From Rhizopus arrhizus (Eukaryota; Mucoromycota; Mucoromycetes; Mucorales; Rhizopodaceae): a stretch of DNA of 64,000 nt. Shown here piece by piece: positions 23,130 to 33,466 of the stretch. A program made the position numbers and the translations under genes. The notes below the pieces were generated by a model. That model ran no database searches, was not told the DNA's origin, and saw nothing but the letters and a program-made list of their open reading frames with translations. The DNA lies in contig JAKZZE010000007.1 in the NCBI GenBank assembly GCA_024220505.1, forward strand, positions 248,001 through 312,000, written 5' to 3'. Every line of letters starts with the position of its first letter. Within the stretch, counting starts at the first letter, position 1.

Positions 23130-24548
23130 TTAGGCCTTTTTTTGAGCATAACAAAAATGGATATTTTCAAATGTTTTATGCTCATCTGCCTCTCTCCAAC
23201 ACTGCTTTAGTTTCTCGGTATATTCTTTTTCAGTCACACCCCATAATTCGCACAGTAAAGGACGAAGGGCTTGATAATAAGCTTTCCATGCTTGCATCGT
23301 CAGTTTACCAAGCTATACATTCATCCCATTATTTTCCCACACTAAAATAAATGGTATTCATTTTACCTTTCCTGCCCACTGACCGCCTGGACAAGATACA
23401 AACATGGAGGATATATGATTAAATTGATTTGTCTCCTTTAACTTTTCTTGTAAATGTTTTCCAAGCGATGGATCTTGTTGATGATGTTCCATCAGCTGAA
23501 TGAGTTGTTGATTAAACTCTTTTGTTATTGGCCCTGGTCTGTGTATTTCATTATCTGCCTCAACCCACTCGATCCAACCATTTGGTTTTAATATACGACT
23601 TAATTCCTTTAATAAATTTAGCCACTGATCTGCACTTATACCTTGATTCATGAATCTTATAGGATAATAAGCTATATAATTCAATATGTTTTCCATGTGC
23701 TTACCTCATAAAAACATAATCAAAGGAGCTATCCTCAAAAGGTAATTTGTTTAAAAGGTTGCATTGATAAAAAGCGCAATTGGATGGTTTAATTTCTCGA
23801 GGAAATAATGGTGTCATATCAATACCAATCACTGTCGATTTAGGATATTCTCCTGCTATCTCCATTGACCAAGTACCGGGCCCACAACCCACATCTAGTA
23901 TTTTACTTCCCTTTCGAAGCATATCATGTACTGGAGCTAAATAATTTCTGCTTATAAAATTAGACTCTTCTTTGTTTGAATAGATTGCTGTACTTACCCT
24001 TGAATAGCAAAACGTATCATGAAATGTTGTAGATGTAATCGATCAATTTCTTCATCATCACACGGTAATATATAATTACTTCCGTTCACTTTATGATATT
24101 TCCTATTTTGAATAGTTGAATAATAAGCATCATCCCATCCTTGAGTTGTATATCTGAGTGTATCAGCGCTCGTTGAAAATGCTTCTGTATATTGGTCCAT
24201 CGAGTGAAATGAAGGTGTGGTTGCTAAAGGGTGAATGTTGCGCTGTGATGAAAAAGAGCTTATATCTACGCTTGCATTATTCTCTTTCAAAAAGTTATTA
24301 CTGCTGGTAGTATTACTTCGAAAGAATATCTTTTTGTATTGTTTTCTTCTAGAAGGGTCAATAACTGCTGGTGAAGACTGTTTTCTAGGTTTAATACGAT
24401 CGTGTTCGTTAGCAATAGAAGGCAACGGATATTGTCTTTTAAAAGGATCTTGATCGTCATGCAATTGACGCATATTATTTAGACAAGGATCAGTGTTTAT
24501 TCTGCCATTTGAGCCACGCTGATCTAAACGAGATGTTTGATTTCCCAT
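23130..24548 (-). CDS. SAM-dependent methyltransferase with possible N-myristoylation site
   Basis: Four exons (24548-23998, 23947-23705, 23655-23367, 23312-23130) give 421 residues. The start MGNQTSRLD has Gly2 and Ser6, the pattern for N-myristoylation. A Ser/Asn-rich region of about 150 residues precedes the class I methyltransferase fold: motif I ILDVGCGPGTWSMEIAGEYP, then VIGIDMTPLFP, LPFEDSSFDYVFMRF, and the strand-helix LLKELSRILKPNGWIEWVEAD. A C-terminal segment GKLTMQAWKAYYQALRPLL closes the family's helical cap. Similar proteins are abundant in Mucoromycota and resemble the UbiE/LaeA-like class; the substrate is unknown. Membrane attachment through the N-terminus is an inference. 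Confidence 0.82.
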
Positions 24549-24643
24549 AAGATTGAACAAAAATAAAATAAAAAAAAGAAAAATAAATAAAAAACGTTTT
24601 TTTATTTTATTCAAATACAAAAAAATATAGACACACACGATGA
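24549..24643. promoter_or_regulatory. Very short divergent promoter
   Basis: Only 95 bases separate the methyltransferase start codon from the start of the possible 63-aa gene on the other strand. The stretch is A/T homopolymer-rich with alternating AAAAT/AAATA blocks. Confidence 0.3.
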
Positions 24644-24876
24644 ATGATGCCTAAAAGTAAATTGGATGATGAAGGAAAGCCAAAAACGATTTATATTAAA
24701 ACTCCGTACCGAGAAAGAAAATTTTTAAATTCTGGTTTTTTTTTTTTTTCATTTTAATAAAGTGTAATAATATAGAATTAGCAGTAGTTTCAGAAGGATC
24801 AGAAAGGTGCTTTACACCAGGGCGCGTTATAATCAAAAGACGAAAGATCATCCGAACACCCGATTTCATCATCTGA
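24644..24876 (+). CDS. Possible 63-aa basic protein
   Basis: Exons 24644-24734 and 24776-24876, joined over a 41-base intron with a weak donor (GGTTTTTT) and a good acceptor (ATATAG), give MMPKSKLDDEGKPKTIYIKT followed by a basic stretch (PYRERKFL), SELAVVSEGSERCFTPG, and a strongly basic tail RVIIKRRKIIRTPDFII. The two halves keep a protein-like composition in one frame across the junction, which is the main support. No family is recognised. Confidence 0.45.
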
Positions 24877-27342
24877 AAAATATATTTGTTGCAGTTGCCG
24901 TAGCAATCTGCTAACAGATTATTTTCCTACTGATTGGTAAAGAAAACATAAGAATGCCTGTTCATCTTCGCCTTTTATAGTTTTTAGAAACAAAAAAAAA
25001 TTTGGATAGAAAAGTCACACAATTGACTGCTTCTTTTGCAAGAAATAGATGTTTCGGTTAAACTATAAAGAGTTTTCCAATTAAATGAGAAAAAAGATTC
25101 TACTAAGTGGAAATTTGGAACTCATACAGTAAGAAGATTCTATTGGATAATGGAAACAATCTGGTAATTGTTTTGATAAATTAAATGGATAATTGAGAAC
25201 TCTTTTGATATATGTCATTCTTGATTGAAAATAATAATGGAAGCAGATATTTATTTAGAGATTTTTTTTCTGGAGAAGTTCACAATTCTGAGGAACAGAC
25301 GACCAAGATTTATACATTTAAGCGAATGCTTTATTTATTCATATTTTATGGTATCGCAGTGGGTGCATGATGTTTTGTAGACATCGCTTCGCCCAGGCCA
25401 AATCAAAAAGGAAGAAAAAAAAGAAGCTAAAGATCCCTTTAGGATCAAGGGTAAAACAAATGGAAAGGAAGTGAGTAAGAAGGGAACTAAGTGAACAATC
25501 ACTAGTGAGGATTTGAGATAGCCAACCTGAGTCTTTGCCCTTGTTGTGGGGGGGGGGGTTGTGATGATAGTCCATCATTATGAGAAAGGCAGTCTAGTTC
25601 ATGCAGGATGTGATATATAGCGGGCTAGCGAATAACAAAGAAGAGACGCTTTGAAAGGAACCTAGTTTGCGAGTAGGAAGCAAATTTAATAAAAAAGATG
25701 TTGGATCATTAATAGTTCCTGGTATTTGTAGGTGCCAGTGCATCTCAAGATAATATATGACATGATTCTTGGTAATCAGTTGATTAAGATGGTTAGAGCA
25801 AGACTTTGATTTCCCAGGAAGCCAACTAAGGCGTCATCAGATACATCGACTTCGTTCCGCTCGAGACATAGATTTATACGTAAATTTTATTTATAAAGAA
25901 AATTAATGACCAATTTGAGTGCATGGTGTCTAATATTACATCGTTTTTATCCCGGTCAGATCAATGAAAATGAATGAAGCTAAAAATCCCTTTGGGGATC
26001 AAGGATAAAAAAGATAAGGAAGGAAGAAGGTAGTCAACCAAGGAATTTTTGCTCTGGTTGGAATAGCACTGAAAGCTGGTACTTATCATGAAGCAAGTAG
26101 TTAAATTCATAAAGTATAGTGCATATGGCTAGCCATCGAATAAACCATGGAGAGGCAGGGTGCCGAGATTTATACACTGTTTTCACAAAGTATTCGTACA
26201 GTTTAAGAATAAAAGCTAATTCTGACTCATTCAAACCAGTTTTAAAATTTCATGATTTCTTAGTGTACAAACATGCTGCACACTGTGTAGACCTATGGAT
26301 TCTCATAAAGCTCAATATATTAGCCGTTAGTATCCTTTTTTAAATAATGTTCCTCAATTGTGTATTTCGCCTTCTGAAACAAACGTGGAAGATACACGTG
26401 TGTGTGTATACAATGATTTCCTATGCTATTAAATGTATATTTGGTAGCGAATTACTATTAAAGCATCAATAATAAGATCAAAAACTTTCATACGCACATA
26501 TACATTCATATGTATTTACTTGTATCAATCATTTACTCTATTTATCTTTTTTTGTAGAGCAAATAGAAGGTTGAACCAATTTTATGAAGATAATCCTGGA
26601 AAATTCAAGCCAAATATGGAGCAAGTGATATGATATAACTGTTGAGGAATTCAAATTAATGAATGGCTGATGCTCAAATCCCCCTTTCTGATCTGATGAA
26701 ACTGGGATAAAAGATGAAAAGCATGTTAAATAACCTAGTGAATCATCGTATCATCTCCTGTAGTATGTGATGTATTAGTCGAAGGTATGTAAATGATTTT
26801 AAAAGGTATCTTGTTATGATCAAATGGTCCCCTCTTTGCTTTGATAGAAAAAATGTGCTCTGTTTATAAAACGGGCCTTACCGTCCCTGGGTTTAATCGT
26901 ATATCTATACTAGAATCTTTTCCTTTGTGTTAATCCCGTAATGAATTATGTATGATATCAAGTATGCTCATATACCTAGATTATTTAAAGGAATATGGAA
27001 TCAAAATTACATGAACATTTTGTTCATTTTTTTTTAAACCAAAATTTTGTAGTCCAAATGATAAAGAATTTGAAGGAAAATGAACTGGCCAGAGCCAAAG
27101 GAAAATGAGGGAATGATAAAGTGATATTAACTGCGTGAATCCATAATAGAACTTGCACTTTTTACAGATATCAAGAGAGCGAGACATTTTTTTATTTTAT
27201 TTCGACAGACTTTTACTATAAAGAGATCAATTACTAAAACACCAGGCTATAGTAAAGTTTTTGACTTCTGCTCAGTGCTAACACATCGTATAAAATATAT
27301 AAATCTCAATCAATCATTATAGATAAATAGAACAATAATTTA
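24877..27342. other. Gene-poor stretch with a diverged repeat pair
   Basis: No gene found in about 2.5 kb. Frames of 60-80 codons (25339-25578 minus, 26119-26343 plus, 26034-26234 minus) fall inside the repeat described separately and have no codon bias. A nine-G run sits near 25550-25558. Confidence 0.4.
25300..26175. repeat. Two diverged copies of a roughly 550-base unit
   Basis: Copy one (from about 25305) and copy two (from about 25866) share, in the same order, AGATTTATAC, a GTGCATG block, an ACATCG...CC/GG..CA block, and a strong match GAAGCTAAA-ATCCCTTT followed by GATCAAGG (25423 versus 25976), then purine-rich GAAGGAAG repeats and a CTAGC..CGAATAA block. The spacing is about 553 bases. 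A further AGATTTATAC at 26167 may start a third partial copy. No coding capacity or termini are apparent. Confidence 0.5.
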
Positions 27343-30129
27343 TTATGAATAATCATCATCTTCTGAAGAACTAGTCATGTCATCTTGTTTAAATATGGAT
27401 GAAGCGATGAGTGAGCCTTCTATCCATGAGGCTATGTGTATATCGTTATCATACTCTTCTGATGAATCCTCACTTCGAGTAACCGAATATAAATATTTTC
27501 TGTTTTCTTCCTTTTCCTCTTCTAATATCGAAGCTGTGTCTGATACGACTTCATTATCTAATGTTGGTTCAATGCTAATATTTAAGTCTGACAGCCTACG
27601 TATGTCGGCTGCTGGTGGTAAACGGTTTGATAGCGTATTTTGTTCAAACTATTTATATTTACTAAGTAACAATAAAATACACAAATATACAATATTTACG
27701 GATAAAACTTCTTTTTCCAATTTGTCTTTCATGCTATCGAATTCATATAGGCATTCATGAATAAAGTCTGCTAAATCTATTGCACTTTAGTTAGTTTATT
27801 GTGATATTATAGAATACCTTTTTCTTACTAAGTGGATCTGAGTCTTCTTGCTTTATAAAACTGCATTCTTCTTCATTTGTTACTCCTCTCCAACCATCCC
27901 CCAAATCAATCATGTCCTCTTCTTCTTCATTCTCACCAGATTTTTTTGTTTTTGCTGATGTGGTTGCTGTTGTTCAGATTGAATTAATGACTCAATGGCT
28001 CCCTCGATTCCAATTATACGATCAATCGCTTCTTCTACATCATCATCGATAGCATCTATAAATCCATTCACTGGTCCAGGTGATATTCGAACATCATAAT
28101 ACACATATATTTGATCCTCAAAGTCCACATAAAATAAACAAGGTATATTTTCTCCACTATTATCTACTGCATAGAGACCTGCAGTAAAGGCACACACTCG
28201 TCCTTCAAAGGCAAATTTTACTAATTGGTACTTGATTTTGGAATCTTCTATTCGTTTGCTCCATTCAATAAGGTAAGTCACTCCATTCCATGCACATGCT
28301 ACAAATAAATCACAGCCGGGTACTTCTTCGCTTTCGCTTGCTTCATCCCAACTTTCATAGTCACTATCATTATGATAATCTTTATCTTCAGAGTCTTCTT
28401 CTTCATAGTCTTCATCATCCTCATCGTCTTCATCATCTTCCTCCATATCTTCAGAGTCTTCTTCAGATTGTTCTTCTACCCCGGAAGAATGTCTGAGTTG
28501 CGATGTATTACTTGATGTTGTATGTATTCCACTTTTAGTTGCATCATTCTGTTGAACATGGTCTATATTGGATCGTGCAGGAGGTTTTGTAATGTCCAAT
28601 GTAGCCAAACTGAATAATTTATGAGTGACGAATAAATCACGATGAGATAACGTCTTGTTTTTAAGATCATAAATCGAGAATTTTCCTATAAATATACTCA
28701 GTCTTCGACTTGTATTTTTCAAATTTTCTATTACCATCCATGCTTAATATACCAATCTCATTTGTACTGTATGAGTTTTCCGATAAATGTCTTTTTCCAA
28801 CCACAATTTCTGTTGCTACCGTACTCGATTCATGACCTTTACCATCCAACTGGTTATTTGGCATCGTGTTATCTGCAGTAGGCCAATTTCTTACAATATA
28901 ATTTGTCCTACTAAATGTGTTTCCTGCTTCATCTGTCATGACACTGGTATCATCTTTTATTAAATCCGCCTCTTCTTTTTGCTTCTCCTTTTGTTGAGGT
29001 TGTTCATACTGTGGTGTAAAATCCCGATTGTACCTCTTTCCATGTTTATCGATAATTGTAAACGTATTGCCTGGTTGAGCTACAAGTAAGATAGATTCAT
29101 TGGGTCTCTCCGGATGTGAGGTTGTACAGAGTGAGCTAATCTGTCCGTCAAAGACCCACATATTAACTTCTAATAGACTATATTTTCTACTGGTGTCTAA
29201 TATCGAAGAGGAAGAAGGTGACATCAGATTGTTGAGTGTAGGTGCTTTTTTGGTGTCCAAATGGGGTTCGGCTGATGAGACGAGGCGAAATACATGCAAG
29301 ATACGATCTGTACGAGCTAATACAAGCTCATTCTTATTATCATTGTCTATCGAAAAAAATAAGCTTTATAGTTAATCAAATGTTATTATTACTACCAATG
29401 TCTGCTATCAATATCTTGTTCACATTCACAGGTACTTTTAAAGTTAAGTTTGGTTTCTCCAAGTCATAAATAGATGGTACTGATTTTGTTTGAAGATCAT
29501 TTCCACTATTTGTCGTATAATAGCTACTATTACTCATCATACGTTTAAATGCTACTACACTAGCTGTATCAGAAGATCGTCTGCCGCCACGAAGGTAATC
29601 ATCTACAGAGACTTGTTCCGCATGTTTGGCTTTCACAGGTATATCAAATATGTGTGCATGTCCTTCGGCGTTAATAACCACAACAGAATTCTATAAAGTG
29701 AACAGTTTTAATACAATCTCTTTTTTAATAATTGCAACTTTTTTTTTTTACAATTAATAATTACTTTTCCGTGATTTCGAACATCTCCAATTGCAATACA
29801 GGTAATCTATTTCAATTGTGTTGGTGAGATTATAGATTGATTATATAGTTCCTACAGTTCCTAGTCCACGGCAAACATATGAAGGGTAGCCGTCTTGGCA
29901 TTTGCCTTTAAAAATGGCTAAATCTCCACTCAAATTGCCAATGACAAACTCATTTTTCTACACAAAAAGAATATATTCTAAATTATACTTGTTGGAATAA
30001 GGAGAGAATAAAAGAATTTTATGCCTATTTTACATCGTCATTATCCACATCTCCAATAACAAGAGCATGAGGGTTCATGTTTCCGGAAAAAGACCATTTG
30101 AGTCGTTTTACAAGAGAAATGGTTCTCAT
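27343..30129 (-). CDS. ITFG2-like beta-propeller protein (KICSTOR subunit homologue), frameshifted
   Basis: Eight exons (30129-30034, 29957-29856, 29806-29765, 29690-29396, 29346-28735, 28685-27829, 27776-27700, 27648-27343). The N-terminus aligns in order with animal ITFG2: SFSGNMNPHALVIGDVDNDD, NEFVIGNLSGDLAIFKG, ITCIAIGDVRNHGKNSVVVI and AEGHAHIFDI, FG-GAP-type propeller blades. A later blade reads IADIDNDNKNELVLARTDRI. A long acidic insert and a Gln/His-rich segment follow. In exon 6 the frame slips by one base at a T7 run (27941-27947 on the plus strand, A7 in the mRNA): the upstream frame soon stops at 27910, while the +1 frame continues as EDMIDLGDGWRGV into two good exons. With one A restored the protein would be about 795 residues. 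In animals ITFG2 belongs to KICSTOR, which anchors GATOR1 at lysosomes to control TORC1. Confidence 0.75.
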
Positions 30130-30223
30130 TTAATATTTCAAAGAAAAAGAAAAACCAAAAAAAAAAAAAAAAAAAAAAAAAAATAGATTTGACACAAGTT
30201 GTTTTCAAGTTACGCAGACTAAG
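30130..30223. other. Poly-A tract at the 5' side of the ITFG2-like gene
   Basis: A run of 27 A residues (about 30157-30183) lies between the ITFG2-like start codon (minus) and the TnpB/Fanzor-like relic (plus). It may be a promoter poly(dA:dT) tract. Confidence 0.4.
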
Positions 30224-31014
30224 ATGTTTTTATCTCAAGCTGATGGATACAGTACTTTCTTTTCAATCCGAGATCGTTTTAAGAATTTTGAGGAAAAAGT
30301 ATTACTATTTGACAGGCTTTACAAAGACTTGGCCAAATTGAAAAGACTGAAAAATGAACAGAACATAACGACTATTGATAGCCAGATCTCTTCAAACAAG
30401 ACAGCAAACTTGGCAAAGTATCATGCTTATGCCAACTACATTTTCATTCATTTAGATCATCTTTTTAATTTTTATGGATCAAAATGGCAAGAAAATGCTT
30501 CTTCTTGTACCAAGATAGACAAAATGCGCTTGAAAGCATGATGATCATGCTGCTTCACTATACAAGTAAATACAACCAAAGTAAAAGAAATAAGAAGAAA
30601 GATAAGAAGAGAAAAGGAAAAAGGAAAGAGAGCAAAAAGAATGTGTTGAGGAAATTATCAAACAAGCAAAAGGCCAATTCTTTTAATTTAGCAACCTTTT
30701 TTAAGCCAAATCAACTTGATGGGTATAAGCCAAAAGTGCCTTTGGAAGGCTCGATAAAGATTTGGTACGGTTGAAAGGCTTGAGATGCGTTGTTACCAGT
30801 ATCTTAAACCGAGCATTGAAGAGAAGAAAGAATGAAGGCGATTTGATCACAGTGACAATCAACGCGTATTTAACATTGCAAGTCTGCTCTAATTGTGTCA
30901 CTAGGACTTTGGAGAAAGTTAGCAATGTCCGCAGTTTTGGTGTTCTTGCCTGTACCACATGTTACACACTGTGGGAGAGACTTTAACGACTCCAATAACA
31001 TCATGATCTTGTAA
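30224..31014 (+). pseudogene. Broken TnpB/Fanzor-like (OrfB) nuclease gene
   Basis: Several shifted frames together read like the second half of a TnpB/Fanzor protein. The first frame (30224-30541) gives a long helical region (FEEKVLLFDRLYKDLAKLKR, then NLAKYHAYANYIFIHLDHLF). A lysine-rich linker follows. From 30742 the frame reads DKDLVRLKGLRCVV and ALKRRKNEGDLITVTINAYL, leading to a zinc ribbon with C-x2-C (VCSNC) and C-x2-C (ACTTC) and then TLWER. Two bases are missing after TLWER; the next frame continues DFNDSNNIMIL to a stop, matching the family's final 'W-x-RD-x-N' RuvC-III motif. At least three frame breaks, no 5' third with the first RuvC Asp, and a shortened centre show that it is dead. 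It sits between the ITFG2-like start and FPP synthase. Confidence 0.7.
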
Positions 31015-31161
31015 AAGGTAAAATGTCTATTGATATATTTATATATGTCTACAACCCTGTTCATTTCAACTCAATTTTCTTTTTTCTTAAATTTTTTAAA
31101 ACGGACTTAAGTTCAAGAGAAGGTAGTGTATTAGGATAGAGAATTTATTATTAAAAAAACA

Positions 31162-32491
31162 TTATTTTGTACGCTTGTAAATCTTATCCATAAATTCAAC
31201 AAAGACCTGTTTCTTAACACCAACAGATTCATCCAATTTTTCAATAAGAGCAGACAACTCATTGTAAGATTTTTCTTCATAAGCCTTATAGACACCTTCA
31301 ATATCTAATTCGATATAAAGCTGCTTGATCTTGGCTTCAGCTTCAGCATCCTTCTTACCATAGTTTTCATCCAAGACCTTGCGTTGTTCGGGATTAGCCT
31401 TATCCAAGGCTTGGTTAATTAACCATGAACACTTGTTGTCCATGATATCAGTACCAATCTTACCAATCACTTCAGGAGCACCGTAACAGTCAAGATAGTC
31501 ATCTTGTACTTGGAAATATTCACCCAAAGGAATCAAAATATCATGAGCGCTCTTGAAGGCTTCCTCATTCTTAACGCCAACCATATGCATAGCCAAAGCG
31601 ACAGGAAGGTAGAAGGAATAATAGGCTGTCTTGTAAATAACGATGAATTGATGTCTATAAAAATAAAATTTCAATAAATACACGAGTGTTTGTAATTTTT
31701 ATCCTTTACTTTTTAACAGAAAACTTGCTCAAATCAACATGATCTTCAGGAGCAGTAATAAGATCACAAAGTTGACCAAGTTCAGTTTGGAAAGTAACCT
31801 GTATCGTCAATTAGCATATAAAACATACAGACATTCACTCATTTTACCTCATGGAACAATTCAATCAATTCAACATAGTAATCAGTACCCTTAAAGTACT
31901 TTTTCAAAAAGATATAGATACAGGATTCAAGAATGAATGCGTCGTTGATAGCAACCATACCAACGCCAGAAGATTTGTACCAGCAAGGCTGTCCACGACG
32001 AGTGATGGAGGCATCCATGATGTCATCAGAGACCAAAAAGAAGGCTTGCAACTAAAAAAAAAACGTGAGCTTCATTACCCTTGTGCTCCTTATGCTACTT
32101 ACGAATTCAATGAGCCAACCCAAGACAGTGGCCTTGAAGATATCGTCTTCAGTAACAGAGTCACCCTTCAAGATACGAACAGTGTCAACCACAGAGATAC
32201 CACGGTTCAATTTACCTACAATAACAGTTGTTAAATGCTGTTTACTGGATTTTCTTCTTTCGTTCTTTACCACCAGGAACATTGTACTCCAAGTTCTAAT
32301 AAATAGCAGCAAGCGTGTTAGTTTGATTGTTAAAAGTGAATTTGATGACAATTTACCTTTTTTGTCCATTCATAAGCATCTTCGGGCATGTTGTACTTTT
32401 TAAGTTCTGCAAGAACTTCATCTCTTAAAGTAGGGAACACGGAAAGAAAAGCTTTTCTGTTTTCTTCTTTTTGTAACTTGATGGCAACCAT
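31162..32491 (-). CDS. ERG20: Farnesyl diphosphate synthase
   Basis: Six exons (32491-32357, 32295-32271, 32215-32103, 32051-31848, 31798-31710, 31654-31162) give 352 residues, the usual length. It condenses DMAPP with two IPP units to make farnesyl diphosphate for sterols, ubiquinone, prenylation and, in Mucorales, carotenoids and trisporoids. The first Asp-rich motif is [10 protein letters not shown] (Asp100, 101, 104) followed by RRGQPCWY; the two Phe just before it fit a C15 rather than a C20 product. The second motif is [11 protein letters not shown] (Asp240, 241, 244), then [21 protein letters not shown] binds diphosphate. The C-terminus KIYKRTK is typical. One exon is only 25 bases long. 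Confidence 0.93.
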
Positions 32492-33466
32492 GTTTGGATT
32501 TTAAAATGAGAAAAAAAAGGAGGTAGTGACAGAAAAAATTCGCGATTTGAACAAACAACATATCCCCTGACAGTCGCATCTCAGTCGCACCAATCGGAGT
32601 ATAAACTTTGTTCCACTTAAGGTATTCTTCAAAAATCGTTCATCTAAAGGGTGCAGTGCTCAACTTACTAATTGACAGATTTGATTTATTCCAATCTGCA
32701 GACTTGAACCACATGAGTTCAGGGTTTCCAAAGATGTAAGCAGTGCTTCTTTAAGCTTCATGTCGATATATTATATTCTAAAAAACTAGAGATAACCAGT
32801 AAAAAAAAGTTTTGAGTAATTGAAAATAGGTAAAATAGTTTTTCAATGGACTGAGAAGAAAGCGAGCCTTTTGATTCAGGTAGCTTAGCTAGCCTAGCTC
32901 AGTTCTATTATATCCAGATGTTTCTTTTTGATACAAAAAGGGACTTTTTCTGTCTTTGTAGTCTCCACGACCTTGCGCTTTGACATAAAAACATCTGAAT
33001 GCTAGTTAAAAGCTGTTTTGTATAGCTCAGAGCCTGTCTGCGTTCAGTATTTCTATTCTTCTTTATCATTTAATAGTATATCTCGGCTTGGAGCCCTTGT
33101 GCATCTACAAGAAAATCGTATTTGACAAAACAATGAAAATGCGAAAGGATGTTTATAGTAGACAACAATTATGTGTTTTGTTATCGTTAAACTGACATTG
33201 TTCTTCTCATATACAGTATATTATATACATAGCCAAAGATATACTTGTAATGATAACATTATAAGCTTCTTTCATGAAACACACCCTTGCATAGTTTGTT
33301 TATAACTTCCACAGCGTACAAAGCATACAATAACTACGTAGTTTTCTATTTTAAAGTCAGATGTATCATGAATGAATTGGGTTCGAAACGCAATGCGGAA
33401 AAAAATCGTGTTTTACTTTCTTTTATATTCATATATACAAATATACACATATAACTTGAAGACATA
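32492..33466. promoter_or_regulatory. Divergent promoter region
   Basis: This 975-base interval lies between the starts of FPP synthase (minus) and the PPP1R21 homologue (plus). No coding frame is seen. A direct small repeat TAGCTTAGCTAGCCTAGCTCAG occurs near 32881-32902. Confidence 0.35.

Noticed and set aside
25339..25578. A 79-codon ORF in the gene-poor stretch
   Set aside because: It lies inside the diverged repeat and its frame is not kept in the second copy.
30157..30183. Poly-A run as the tail of a retroposed copy
   Set aside because: It precedes the TnpB/Fanzor-like relic rather than following it, no target-site duplication is visible, and long A/T runs are common in promoters of this window.
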